Shown here: positions 24,943 through 34,239 of the stretch, in pieces
Position numbering within the stretch: the stretch's first letter is position 1
How the letters are laid out: every line of letters starts with the position of its first letter
From: JBMNQH01 sp050944035
GTDB taxonomy: Bacteria; Bacillota; Clostridia; Oscillospirales; Oscillospiraceae
Length of the DNA: 64,000 nt
Assembly (NCBI GenBank): GCA_050944035.1
Contig: JBMNQH010000006.1
Coordinates: 66,168-130,167 of the forward strand
Direction of reading: 5' to 3'
The notes under the pieces: generated by a model
What the model saw: the letters and a program-made list of their open reading frames with translations, nothing else
Told to the model about the DNA's origin: nothing
The model's database searches: none
Program-made: the position numbers and the translations under genes

Positions 24943-27777
24943 ATGCAGGAAAGTATCCGTATTAAGGGCGCAAGGCAAAACAATTTAAAAAATATTGATC
25001 TTGAAATTCCGCGGGAAAAGCTGATTGTGTTTACCGGCATCTCCGGCAGCGGTAAGTCCTCGTTGGCATTTGATACCATCTATGCAGAAGGGCAACGTCG
25101 TTATGTGGAATCCCTTTCCTCCTATGCGAGACAGTTTCTTGGCCAATTGGAGAAACCGGATGTGGATTTTATTGAAGGTCTGTCGCCGGCAATCTCAATC
25201 GATCAGAAAACGACCTCCCGCAATCCCCGTTCCACGGTTGGCACGGTAACAGAAATCTATGATTATCTTCGTCTGCTCTGGGCTCGCATTGGAATCCCCC
25301 ACTGCCCGAAGTGCGGCAAGGAAATCCGGAAGCAGAGCATCGATCAGATTGTAGATCAGATCTTGTCGTTGCCGGAGGGGACCCGGATTCAGATCATAGC
25401 CCCGGTTGTCCGCGCCAGGAAGGGTGAGTATGTCAAGGTGTTCGAGGACGCCAGACGCAGTGGATATGTCCGTGTTCTGGTGGACGGCAGCTTGTATGAT
25501 CTCAGTGAAGAGATTCAGCTGGACAAGAACAAAAAGCATAACATTGGGATCATTGTGGATCGTCTGGTGATTCGGGATGATATTACGAGTCGTTTGACCG
25601 GATCAGTTGAGACGGCTTCTTCGCTTGCAGACGGAATTGTGATGGTCGATGTTGTGGGTGAAGAGCGGGAATTGTTGTTTTCCCAAAACTATGCCTGTGA
25701 GGACTGCGGGATCTCTATGGAGGAGATGACGCCTCGCATGTTCTCTTTTAACAACAGCTATGGCGCCTGTCCGAGCTGCAGTGGTTTGGGAAGTCAGCTG
25801 CAAATTGATCCGAAGCTGATTATTCCCAACCCAACGCTGTCGATTTTGGAAGGCGGTATTACAGCAAGCGGCTGGGGCAATGCCAAAGGGGACACCATCT
25901 GTCGGATGTACTACGATGCCATTGCAAAAAAATACCATTTCAACTTGCACACGCCCATTGGAGAACTGAGCAATGAGGTGCTGAATGTGTTGATGTACGG
26001 TACCAAGGGTGAAAATCTGGTACTTAACTATGAACGAGAAAATGGAAAGGGCGTGCTGCGGCAACCGTTTGAAGGCATTATCAACAACCTGGAACGCCGT
26101 TATCGTGAGACACAGAGCCCGGCCATGCGCGCGGAACTGGAGCAGTGTATGGATGAGCACCCCTGTCCCGTATGCCATGGACGCCGTCTGAAAAAAGAGG
26201 TGCTGGCGGTGACAGTTGGGGGTCTGAATATCAGCGAGTTTACCGATTTGTCGGTGGTCGAGGAACTGGCGTTTCTGGATCAGTTGCAATTGACGGAAAA
26301 GGAATTTGCCATTGCCAGACGGATTTTGAAGGAGATCCGTGACCGACTGCAATTTTTGGAGCGGGTCGGTTTACAGTATCTGACCCTTTCCCGTGCAGCG
26401 GGCACTCTGTCGGGCGGCGAGGCACAGCGGATTCGTCTGGCAACGCAGATTGGGTCGTCGTTGACCGGCGTCCTCTATATTCTGGACGAACCGAGTATCG
26501 GTCTGCACCAGCGGGACAATGAGAAACTGTTGGAGACAATGAAGCGGCTGCGGGATCTCGGCAATACGCTGATTGTGGTGGAACACGATGAGGATACCAT
26601 GCGCGCGGCGGACTATGTGGTCGACATTGGACCCGGCGCGGGCGTACACGGCGGGGAAGTCATCTGTGCTGGAACACCGGAAGAAGTGATGGCGTGCGAA
26701 GGATCTTTGACTGCGGACTATCTCAGCGGTCGGAAAAAGATACCGGTACCCCAGAAGCGACGGGAGGGAAACGGCCACTGTCTGCGGCTGGTCGGCGCCT
26801 GTGAAAACAATCTGAAGAATATTACCGTAGAGATTCCTTTGGGAAAGCTGGTCTGCGTGACCGGCGTTTCCGGCAGCGGAAAATCCACGCTGGTGAATGA
26901 ACTGCTCTATAAAACATTGGCGGCAGAACTCAACCGCGTCAAAGTGCGTCCCGGACACTATGACCATTTGGAGGGATTGGAGCATCTGGATAAGGTCATT
27001 GCCATCGATCAGAGCCCGATTGGCCGAACGCCCCGTTCAAATCCCGCAACTTATACAGGTCTGTTTACCGATATCCGGGAGCTGTTTGCCTCCACACAGG
27101 ATGCGAAGCTGCGCGGCTATACCCCAGGGCGTTTCTCATTCAATGTCCGTGGCGGACGCTGTGAAGCCTGTGCCGGTGACGGCCTGTTGAAGATTGAAAT
27201 GCATTTTCTGCCGGATGTCTACGTGCCCTGTGATATCTGTAAGGGAAAACGCTATAACCGTGAGACACTGGAAGTGTATTATAAGGGAAAAAATATTGCG
27301 GATGTTCTGGAAATGACTGTGGAAGAGGCAATGGAGTTCTTTCAGAGTATTCCAAAAATCCGTGATCGTTTGCAGACACTGATTGATGTTGGCCTTGGAT
27401 ACCTCCGTCTGGGACAGGCTTCTACGACCCTGTCGGGCGGCGAAGCACAGCGCGTCAAGCTGGCCACGGAACTGAGCAGGCGCAACACGGGGCGAACCAT
27501 CTATGTTCTGGACGAACCGACGACCGGTTTGCATACTGCCGATGTGGACCGTTTGTTACAGATTTTAAACCGTCTGGTCGAGTCCGGCAGCACCGTTGTG
27601 GTCATCGAGCACAATCTGGATGTCATCAAGACGGCGGACCATATTATTGATCTTGGACCGGAGGGCGGTGACCAGGGCGGAGAACTTGTCTTTGAAGGAA
27701 CACCGGAGGAATGTGTGCTGTGCGAGGCAAGTCATACCGGTCAGTTCCTGAAACCGATTCTTGCACGCGATCGTTAA
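24943..27777 (+). CDS. uvrA: Excinuclease ABC subunit A
   Basis: DNA damage recognition ATPase of nucleotide excision repair, 944 residues. Two ABC modules: Walker A GISGSGKSS near residue 32 and GVSGSGKST near 645; signatures LSGGEAQRIRLATQ and LSGGEAQRVKLATELS; Walker B ILDEPSIGLHQRD and VLDEPTTGLHTAD. Zinc sites are CEDCG with CPSC, and CEACAGDG with CDICKG; CPKCGKE lies in the first insertion. AGGGAGG precedes ATG 24943. uvrB is not adjacent. Confidence 0.97.
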   Translation: MQESIRIKGARQNNLKNIDLEIPREKLIVFTGISGSGKSSLAFDTIYAEGQRRYVESLSSYARQFLGQLEKPDVDFIEGLSPAISIDQKTTSRNPRSTVGTVTEIYDYLRLLWARIGIPHCPKCGKEIRKQSIDQIVDQILSLPEGTRIQIIAPVVRARKGEYVKVFEDARRSGYVRVLVDGSLYDLSEEIQLDKNKKHNIGIIVDRLVIRDDITSRLTGSVETASSLADGIVMVDVVGEERELLFSQNYACEDCGISMEEMTPRMFSFNNSYGACPSCSGLGSQLQIDPKLIIPNPTLSILEGGITASGWGNAKGDTICRMYYDAIAKKYHFNLHTPIGELSNEVLNVLMYGTKGENLVLNYERENGKGVLRQPFEGIINNLERRYRETQSPAMRAELEQCMDEHPCPVCHGRRLKKEVLAVTVGGLNISEFTDLSVVEELAFLDQLQLTEKEFAIARRILKEIRDRLQFLERVGLQYLTLSRAAGTLSGGEAQRIRLATQIGSSLTGVLYILDEPSIGLHQRDNEKLLETMKRLRDLGNTLIVVEHDEDTMRAADYVVDIGPGAGVHGGEVICAGTPEEVMACEGSLTADYLSGRKKIPVPQKRREGNGHCLRLVGACENNLKNITVEIPLGKLVCVTGVSGSGKSTLVNELLYKTLAAELNRVKVRPGHYDHLEGLEHLDKVIAIDQSPIGRTPRSNPATYTGLFTDIRELFASTQDAKLRGYTPGRFSFNVRGGRCEACAGDGLLKIEMHFLPDVYVPCDICKGKRYNRETLEVYYKGKNIADVLEMTVEEAMEFFQSIPKIRDRLQTLIDVGLGYLRLGQASTTLSGGEAQRVKLATELSRRNTGRTIYVLDEPTTGLHTADVDRLLQILNRLVESGSTVVVIEHNLDVIKTADHIIDLGPEGGDQGGELVFEGTPEECVLCEASHTGQFLKPILARDR

Positions 27778-27828
27778 CAATCCGGACTGCGGCCTCATAC
27801 TATGGGGTAAAAAGGAGGGCGCAGAGAT

Positions 27829-28152
27829 ATGATTGTTCAAGTGGTCCTAGCGTTAGCAATCGCCGTGGCGCTGGCAGTTCTGATCTGGCTGCTCCGTGGC
27901 ATCATGCTGACGCCGGTTCGGACCGGGCAAAACCAACAGATTACGCTGGTTTTGCGCGTGACGGGAAACGCGAAGGAATTGGAACATACAGTGGATGGCC
28001 TTGCATGGCTGATTCAAAACGGAACCATCCCGGCGCACTTGATTTTGATGGACGATGGGATGGATGAGGAGACGAGAAAGGCAGCAGAGATTATCGTTGC
28101 GGATCTGGGTATCACCCTGTGTAGACCAGAAGAGGCGATGGAGCTGCTCTGA
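27829..28152 (+). CDS. Small single-helix membrane protein of unknown function
   Basis: 107 residues. Residues 2-25 (VQVVLALAIAVALAVLIWLL) form one N-terminal membrane helix; the rest is a small alpha/beta domain (ITLVLRVTGNAKELEHTVDG, HLILMDDGMDEETRKAAEI). LILMDDGMDEET resembles the nucleotide-sugar side of GT-A glycosyltransferase folds but is far too short to be one. AAAGGAGG precedes ATG 27829. Lies between uvrA and recD2 and ends 16 bases before recD2, so all three are probably co-transcribed. Confidence 0.75.
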   Translation: MIVQVVLALAIAVALAVLIWLLRGIMLTPVRTGQNQQITLVLRVTGNAKELEHTVDGLAWLIQNGTIPAHLILMDDGMDEETRKAAEIIVADLGITLCRPEEAMELL

Positions 28153-28168
28153 CTGCGGGAGAGACAGT

Positions 28169-30388
28169 ATGGGAGCAAAAGAGAATCTGGTAGAGCTTTC
28201 CGGTACGGTCAGTGCCATTGTCTATCAGAACGAAGAAAATGGCTATACAGTACTGCGTTTGGAAACTGGAGATGGCGGACAGGTGACGGTAGTCGGCTGT
28301 CTGCCATTTGCAGCGCTTGGGGAACAGCTGATTATCAGCGGCAACTGGACACGGCATCCATCCCATGGTGAGCAGTTCCAAGTTGTTTGGGCTGACCGCG
28401 TAATCCCAAGTGGAAAAGAGGCGATTTATACTTATCTCGCATCTCGCGTGGTAAAAGGTGTGGGGCCGGCTACGGCGGCAATTCTGGTGGAAGCATTTGG
28501 AGATGATACGCTAGAAGTGTTGGAGCACCATCCGGAAAAGCTGGCGCAGCTGCGAGGCATCAGTACGAAGAAGGCAATGGAGATCTCGGAACAGTATCGC
28601 CGACAAATGGGGCTGCGCCGCCTGATGGAGTTTCTCAACCATTATGAATTGCGTCCACAGCTTGCAATGCGGTTGTACCAGTTTTATGGGGATGCCGCAT
28701 TGGATGTCCTGAAGGAAAATCCCTATCTCCTTGCCGCAGATCACATCGGTGCAGACTTCAATGAAGCGGACAACCTTGCCATTCATCTAGGATTTGAGGA
28801 TGATTCCCCCCAGCGGATTGCGGCGGCCGTGATCTTTGAGCTGGTCTATAACAGTAGCAACGGGCACTGTTTTATCCCGCGGCATAAACTGATTGCGGCG
28901 ACTTCCCAGCTGATTGGCGTCTCTGAGGAAGCCGTTTCTGAGGGAGTGGATGTCCTGATTGAGACTGGTGAAGTGGTCTGTGAACCGGTCGCCAATACGG
29001 AAGGCTGCTATTTGCAGCGTCTGCATACAGCAGAAGAGGAGACAGCACGGTATCTGGCCGAACGATCCGCAGAAATTCTGCATACAGAGTTAGATATTGA
29101 GACCCTAATTGACCGCATTGAGCGGGAAAATGATATTACGTATGCACCAATGCAGCGGGAGTGTCTACGCGTTGCAGCACGGCGCAAACTGATGGTCATT
29201 ACAGGCGGACCGGGTACCGGAAAAACTACAACGGTCCGCGGAATTTTGGCGCTGTTTGATGTACTTGGTCTGGAAACGCAGCTTGCGGCACCGACTGGCC
29301 GCGCTGCCCAGCGTATGAGCGAATTGACCGGGCGGGAAGCTGTAACCGTCCATCGTCTGCTGGAATGCGGGTTTTCGGGCGATGAGCGGGAACTGGTGTT
29401 TCGAAAGAATCACAAAGAGCGGCTCTCCTGTGATGCGATTATTTTGGATGAAAGCTCCATGATTGATATCCCATTGATGTATGCACTGTTGGATGCGATG
29501 GGTGAGGATTGCCGCCTGGTGATGGTGGGAGATGCCGATCAGCTTCCAGCGGTTGGACCTGGCAACGTATTTTCTGACATCATTCGCAGTAAGATTGTCG
29601 AAACCGTGCAGATTACAGAGATTTTTCGACAGACGGCACAGAGCCGGATTGTAGAGAATGCGCACCTTATCAACCAGGGAATCCATCCCGACTTTCGCAA
29701 CGGGGGTGACTTTTTCTTTTTACGCCGTAGGGAGTCCGATGATATTGTAAAAACCGTTGTGGAACTGTGTGCGACCCGTCTGCCCAACAACATGGGAATT
29801 CCACCGGAAGAAATTCAGGTACTGACACCCACCCGCCGTTACACCAGTGGAACCCAGAAACTCAATATGCGGTTGCAGGCAGCGCTCAATCCGCCGTCAC
29901 CTGAAAAGGCAGAACGACGGTTTGGAGATAAGATTTTCCGCGTGGGTGACCGTGTGATGCAGGTACGAAATAACTATGATATTTTGTGGTCTAAGGACGA
30001 TGAAAGCGCGGGTATGGGAATCTTTAACGGGGACATTGGGAAAATTGTTGCCATCAATCAGGAGGAAGAGCTGCTTGCCGTGGATTTCGACGGGAAACTG
30101 GCGGTCTACAGCGTGGAGATGCTGGGGGAACTGGAACACGCCTTTGCCATGACCATCCATAAATCCCAGGGCAGCGAATTCCGTGTGGTCATTCTTTGCG
30201 CCGGGCGGGGGGCGCCGATGCTCATGCATCGCGGGGTTCTCTACACCGGTGTGACCCGGGCGAGAGAACTGCTTGTTGTTGTCGGCGATGACCGGATCGT
30301 CGATCATATGATTGACAATTATCGGCAGACCAGACGGTATAGTGGTTTGCGTTCTCGTCTGACAGCATTGCAAAACAAACTGATTTAG
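28169..30388 (+). CDS. recD2: ATP-dependent RecD2-type DNA helicase
   Basis: 5'-3' superfamily 1B helicase, 739 residues. The N-terminal region has an OB-like part (VELSGTVSAIVYQNEENGYT) and helix-hairpin-helix repeats (VVKGVGPATAAILVEAFG). Motor motifs: Walker A TGGPGTGKTTTVRG, APTGRAAQRM, Walker B IILDESSMID, GDADQLPAVGPG, and the C-terminal TIHKSQGSEF and YTGVTRAR. RecD2 acts outside RecBCD in replication-fork repair. ATG 28169 is preceded by GGGAGA; the frame upstream overlaps the small membrane protein gene. Confidence 0.96.
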   Translation: MGAKENLVELSGTVSAIVYQNEENGYTVLRLETGDGGQVTVVGCLPFAALGEQLIISGNWTRHPSHGEQFQVVWADRVIPSGKEAIYTYLASRVVKGVGPATAAILVEAFGDDTLEVLEHHPEKLAQLRGISTKKAMEISEQYRRQMGLRRLMEFLNHYELRPQLAMRLYQFYGDAALDVLKENPYLLAADHIGADFNEADNLAIHLGFEDDSPQRIAAAVIFELVYNSSNGHCFIPRHKLIAATSQLIGVSEEAVSEGVDVLIETGEVVCEPVANTEGCYLQRLHTAEEETARYLAERSAEILHTELDIETLIDRIERENDITYAPMQRECLRVAARRKLMVITGGPGTGKTTTVRGILALFDVLGLETQLAAPTGRAAQRMSELTGREAVTVHRLLECGFSGDERELVFRKNHKERLSCDAIILDESSMIDIPLMYALLDAMGEDCRLVMVGDADQLPAVGPGNVFSDIIRSKIVETVQITEIFRQTAQSRIVENAHLINQGIHPDFRNGGDFFFLRRRESDDIVKTVVELCATRLPNNMGIPPEEIQVLTPTRRYTSGTQKLNMRLQAALNPPSPEKAERRFGDKIFRVGDRVMQVRNNYDILWSKDDESAGMGIFNGDIGKIVAINQEEELLAVDFDGKLAVYSVEMLGELEHAFAMTIHKSQGSEFRVVILCAGRGAPMLMHRGVLYTGVTRARELLVVVGDDRIVDHMIDNYRQTRRYSGLRSRLTALQNKLI

Positions 30389-30389
30389 A

Positions 30390-30435
30390 CAAAACACCCG
30401 CTTCGGGACTTGGGAGTCATGGAGCGGGTGTTTTG
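30390..30435. terminator. Shared terminator between recD2 and the hydrolase gene
   Basis: CAAAACACCCGCT pairs with AGCGGGTGTTTTG over a 20-base loop, lying between convergent genes and overlapping the hydrolase 3' end. Confidence 0.65.
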
Positions 30436-31361
30436 CTGGACGGATGGTTTTTGTGTGCTTCCATCCAGTGCAGAATATCGTAATAGACCTCATACCGATT
30501 GCGTTCGCTTAGGATCTCATGACGCGCGCCATGATACAGTTTCATGGTTACATCCTGCAAACCAGCTTCGAGAAAGGCTCGAAATGCGCGGCGCACGCCG
30601 AGACCATATTCTCCTACCGGGTCACGGCTGCCAGACAGCAGTAAAACAGGAAGTGCAGGATCCATGTGTTCAATGGTATCCGGGTTAGTGATGCGATCCA
30701 AACCCCCGATCATATCGCGCAGCAGTCCGTAGGTCGGAGCGATACCACAGAGGGGATCGTTGTCGTAGCTGGTTTTGCGTGTTTCATCCCGGCTGATCTG
30801 CGCACGGATCAAGCGTCTTGCCGCTTTGCTGATCGAGGTACTCCCGTTTAATAGCTTGTCACAGGTGGTGCCGTGGAGACGGCAACCAGAGTCCGTCAAA
30901 AATTCACCGGTCTTGAGCAATACTTTGGCCTGATGACCGGTGCCAATCAAAATGGCTCCACAGAGGTGCGACGGTTTTTGTGCCAGATAGCTGCGCAGCA
31001 AAAAACTGCCCATGCTGTGACCGAGCGAGAAACAGGGGAGTTGGGGATACATATCACAGATGAGTTGGTGGACATGGCGAACATCTGCCGTCGCAAATGT
31101 CCAGCCGCATTCCTCCGCAAACCAGGAGGGCGTGCCTTCTGGGGAAATACTGTGGCCATGGCCAATGTGGTCGTGACCGATTGCTACAAAACCGTGGTTG
31201 GCGAGAAACGTCATAAATTCCTCATAGCGTCCGATGTGTTCGGAAATGCCATGGATGATCTGCACAGCACCGCGTGGTGTGGATTCCGGTAGCGCCGTGC
31301 GAAGATACAGCATGGTTTTGCGGTCAGAAGAAGGCAGATGAGATTCCTGAAACGTGATCAC
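30417..31361 (-). CDS. Alpha/beta hydrolase, monoacylglycerol lipase-like
   Basis: 314 residues from GTG 31361, set by AAAGGAGG ten bases upstream. VQIIHGISEHIGRYEEF is the oxyanion-side motif of lysophospholipase/monoglyceride lipases, the nucleophile elbow is SLGHSMGSF, the acid is in LSGSRDPVGEYG, and the His is in YHGARHEIL. No signal peptide, so cytosolic. It overlaps the cca stop by four bases, indicating co-transcription with cca. Confidence 0.87.
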   Translation of the reverse strand: MITFQESHLPSSDRKTMLYLRTALPESTPRGAVQIIHGISEHIGRYEEFMTFLANHGFVAIGHDHIGHGHSISPEGTPSWFAEECGWTFATADVRHVHQLICDMYPQLPCFSLGHSMGSFLLRSYLAQKPSHLCGAILIGTGHQAKVLLKTGEFLTDSGCRLHGTTCDKLLNGSTSISKAARRLIRAQISRDETRKTSYDNDPLCGIAPTYGLLRDMIGGLDRITNPDTIEHMDPALPVLLLSGSRDPVGEYGLGVRRAFRAFLEAGLQDVTMKLYHGARHEILSERNRYEVYYDILHWMEAHKNHPSSKTPAP

Positions 31362-32563
31362 AGTACAGAATCCTCCTTTTGCAGTGATTGGGCCAAAGCA
31401 ATGAGCTGTTTCAGTTCGTTTTTTTCCGGGTGCATCAGAACATAGTCGAGCAATCTGGCAAGCATTGTACCAATTGCCGGCCCTTTCAGGCCCAGAGCGG
31501 TAAGATCGTGTCCGGTTATTGCCAGGGCTTTTAAGGAACAGCAATCGCCGCTGGCAAGAATTTGGGACAGCTGTTCCAGCGTATCTGTACCGGAAAGCGT
31601 CAAGGCAGCTGCTGCAGCGCAGTACGCGGCAGACTGTCCCACAGCTGCAAGCAGGCGTTTGCAGTCGAGCGCAGAGACCAGCGGCATAGACTGCTGTGCA
31701 ATCAGCCCACAGCTGCAAGCACGAACTGTCGCGCTGTCCAATCGAAGCGCCGTTAAAAACTGTTCCGCAGATACAATACAGTCAGCAGCCTGTAACCGTG
31801 CACAGAACCCAGCCCAACGGAGCAGCCGATCGGTCGACAACTGCGCCAGAGCGGCAAGATCGAGTTGTGGATGTGGAACAGCAAGCAAATGGTTAAGCAA
31901 GCCGAAATGCAGTATCTGGGAGACAACCTGTGGATGCGGTGAACAGAGCGTTTTTTCCAATTCCTCCCGAATCCGTTCTGCTGCCAGGAATGAAGTCAGC
32001 GATGCATGCCGCGTGATTGCAGCAAGTGTTTTGGGTTCGATCGAAAAACCAAGGGTCGCAGAAAACCGCAGTGCGCGGAACATCCGCAGCGCATCTTCCT
32101 GAAACCGGGCATCCGGTTCCCGCACACAGCGGATGCAGCCTTGTTGAATGTCGCGTTGGCCGCCGAACGGGTCAATCAGACTGCCGTCTTTGGCCAGAGC
32201 GATGGCGTTCATGGTGAAATCCCGGCGACTGAGATCCCCAGCCAGATCGGAAATATATTGTACCTGATCCGGTCGCCGGTGATCGGAGTACGTTGTCTCG
32301 GTACGAAAGGTTGTAACCTCTGCAAGCTGGTGTTGTCCACCCTTGACTGTGACGGTGCCGTGTTGCAGTCCAGTCGGAATGGCGTCCGGAAAGATGGTCA
32401 GAACCTGCTCCGGCAGCGCTGAAGTGCAAATATCCCAATCGTTTGGAAACTGCGAAAGGAGAAGATCCCGGACACAGCCGCCAACAAGGTAGGCAAGATG
32501 TCCATGGGTTTCCAGTTTTTGCAAGATATCGCTGATATATTGGGGGATTGAAAGGGTAATCAT
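31358..32563 (-). CDS. cca: CCA tRNA nucleotidyltransferase
   Basis: Adds or repairs the 3' CCA of tRNAs, 401 residues. The class II nucleotidyltransferase head is YLVGGCVRDLLLS with catalytic Asp pair in NDWDICTSA; then GTVTV, RRDFTMNAIA, DPFGG, RALRFSATLGF and the amino-acid-like base-selecting motif EDALRMFRALRF. The C-terminal half is the helical body with a weak HD-type region. AAGAGGAACC precedes ATG 32563. Divergent from murC. Confidence 0.93.
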   Translation of the reverse strand: MITLSIPQYISDILQKLETHGHLAYLVGGCVRDLLLSQFPNDWDICTSALPEQVLTIFPDAIPTGLQHGTVTVKGGQHQLAEVTTFRTETTYSDHRRPDQVQYISDLAGDLSRRDFTMNAIALAKDGSLIDPFGGQRDIQQGCIRCVREPDARFQEDALRMFRALRFSATLGFSIEPKTLAAITRHASLTSFLAAERIREELEKTLCSPHPQVVSQILHFGLLNHLLAVPHPQLDLAALAQLSTDRLLRWAGFCARLQAADCIVSAEQFLTALRLDSATVRACSCGLIAQQSMPLVSALDCKRLLAAVGQSAAYCAAAAALTLSGTDTLEQLSQILASGDCCSLKALAITGHDLTALGLKGPAIGTMLARLLDYVLMHPEKNELKQLIALAQSLQKEDSVL

Positions 32564-32576
32564 GATTTGGTTCCTC

Positions 32577-32605
32577 TTGTAATATCCTACGTTTGGTATT
32601 ATAAT
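32577..32605 (+). promoter_or_regulatory. Promoter of murC
   Basis: TTGTAA, 17 bases, TATAAT (perfect -10), about 70 bases before murC. The same A/T block may also carry the opposing cca promoter. Confidence 0.6.
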
Positions 32606-32675
32606 ATAACACTGACCGGATAATGTCCACAGCCAAACTGGCTGGCAATTTCGTTATGGAAAGGCAAGGTCTATC

Positions 32676-34046
32676 ATGATAGAATTTGAAAAGTTTTTAA
32701 CGCCTGGTAAGAGAGGATATCTGATCGGCATCGGCGGCGTCTCCATGTCTCCGTTGGCAGAGGTTCTTTCCGGTATGGGTTTGCATATAAGTGGTTCCGA
32801 TATGAATGAAAGCGAAAAGGTTGCATATCTGCGCGGTCTTGGGATCTCTGTTAATATCGGACACAGCAGCGGCAATATCACACGGGAAATTGAGTTCATC
32901 GTCCGTACAGCGGCGGTACATGACGACAATCCAGAAATCGTGGCGGCGCATGCCATGGGTATCCCTGTATTTGAGCGTACACAGGCCTGGGGCGCCATTA
33001 TGCGGGATTATAAAAATGCTATTTGTATTTCCGGCACACACGGCAAAACCACGACAACTTCCATGTGCACGCATATCTTCATGGCCGCGGAACAGGATCC
33101 GACAGTTATGGTGGGCGGTACGCTGCCGTTGCTGAAGGCCGGGCACAGAGTTGGACACGGTGACACCATTATTATGGAGTCCTGTGAGTATTACAACTCC
33201 TTTCACAGTTTTTATCCAACCATTGCCATTGTTCTGAACATTGATGCCGACCATCTGGATTTCTTCCATGATATTGAGGATATCAAGCGCTCCTTCCGCA
33301 AGTTTGCGGAGCTTGTCCCGTCCGATGGCTGTGTTATCCTCAATGCCGATGATGCCAACACTGTGGCGGCTATGACAGGAATGGATCGTCCTGTTATGAC
33401 CTTCGGTCTGGAGCAGCCTGCCGATGTCTATGCGGAAAATATTCGCCCAATGGGTGCGACGACGGAGTTTGACATCATGCATCGGGGAACGCTGTACGCG
33501 CATGTTGGCTTGCGGGTTCCCGGTATTCACAATGTGAAAAATGCCCTTGCGGCCGCCGCCGCGGCGATTTTCCTCGGCATTTCGCCCAATGCAGTCAAAT
33601 ATGGTCTGGCGGGTTTTGCCGGAACCGAGCGTCGGTTTGAGTTCAAGGGGAAGTTTAACGGTGCAGATGTTTACGATGATTATGCCCACCATCCCGGAGA
33701 GCTGAAGGCGCTGATTGATGCGATAAAACCGCTTGGCTATAAGCGTACTATTCTGGTATTTCAGCCTCACACCTATTCCCGTACTGCTGCATTGTTCGGC
33801 GAGTTTGTTGAGCAGCTGCGCCGTCCCGATCTGACATTTTTGGCCGAAATCTATGCTGCCCGCGAGAAAAATACGCTCGGTATTTCCTCACAGAATCTTG
33901 CAAAGGAGATTCCAAACTCGATGTATTTTTCCAATTTTGACGAATTGGAAAAGAGCTTGAGATGGACCGCTTCACCGGGTGATCTCATCATCACTGTTGG
34001 CGCTGGTGACATCTATAAAATTGGGGAGCGCCTGGTTGCAAAATAG
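32676..34046 (+). CDS. murC: UDP-N-acetylmuramate--L-alanine ligase
   Basis: Adds L-Ala to UDP-MurNAc in peptidoglycan synthesis, 456 residues. N-terminal Rossmann GYLIGIGGVSMSPLAEVL, ATP loop CISGTHGKTTTTSM, ESCEYYNSF, LNIDADHLDFF, GTERRFEFKG, VYDDYAHHPGELKA and FQPHTYSRT are all MurC hallmarks. GGAAAGG precedes ATG 32676. Single-gene unit with its own promoter and terminator, away from any mur cluster. Confidence 0.96.
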   Translation: MIEFEKFLTPGKRGYLIGIGGVSMSPLAEVLSGMGLHISGSDMNESEKVAYLRGLGISVNIGHSSGNITREIEFIVRTAAVHDDNPEIVAAHAMGIPVFERTQAWGAIMRDYKNAICISGTHGKTTTTSMCTHIFMAAEQDPTVMVGGTLPLLKAGHRVGHGDTIIMESCEYYNSFHSFYPTIAIVLNIDADHLDFFHDIEDIKRSFRKFAELVPSDGCVILNADDANTVAAMTGMDRPVMTFGLEQPADVYAENIRPMGATTEFDIMHRGTLYAHVGLRVPGIHNVKNALAAAAAAIFLGISPNAVKYGLAGFAGTERRFEFKGKFNGADVYDDYAHHPGELKALIDAIKPLGYKRTILVFQPHTYSRTAALFGEFVEQLRRPDLTFLAEIYAAREKNTLGISSQNLAKEIPNSMYFSNFDELEKSLRWTASPGDLIITVGAGDIYKIGERLVAK

Positions 34047-34085
34047 TACAGGATTTTAAATAAAGCATACCGCGTGTCAACTTTA

Positions 34086-34120
34086 CGCCCTGCTGATTTC
34101 CAGCAGGGTGTTGGTTTTTA
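34086..34120 (+). terminator. Terminator of murC
   Basis: CGCCCTGCTG pairs with CAGCAGGGTG around ATTTC, followed by TTGGTTTTTA. Confidence 0.75.
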
Positions 34121-34164
34121 TGGGACCGTGTGTTTTGTGCAAAAACACGAAAGTGATGACCACC

Positions 34165-34198
34165 TTCGACAGACTCCTTGTCCACAGATTTTTATAAT
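34165..34198 (+). promoter_or_regulatory. spoIIE promoter with a Spo0A box
   Basis: TTCGACA at 34165-34171 is an exact inverse Spo0A box (TGTCGAA), 21 bases before a perfect -10 TATAAT at 34193-34198. There is no good -35 at the normal 17-base distance, which matches Spo0A~P-activated SigA promoters such as spoIIE and spoIIG of Bacillus, where 0A boxes overlap the -35 region. Based on sequence only. Confidence 0.6.
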
Positions 34199-34239
34199 AG
34201 ATTCAACTTGACAAAAACGCATAATCGGGAGGGAGCGGC

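Noticed and set aside
32697..33770. 357-codon open frame opposite murC
   Set aside because: Shadow frame; murC has full family motifs on the plus strand.
34208..34213. TTGACA just before spoIIE
   Set aside because: No -10 at the right distance; it would lie over the ribosome site.
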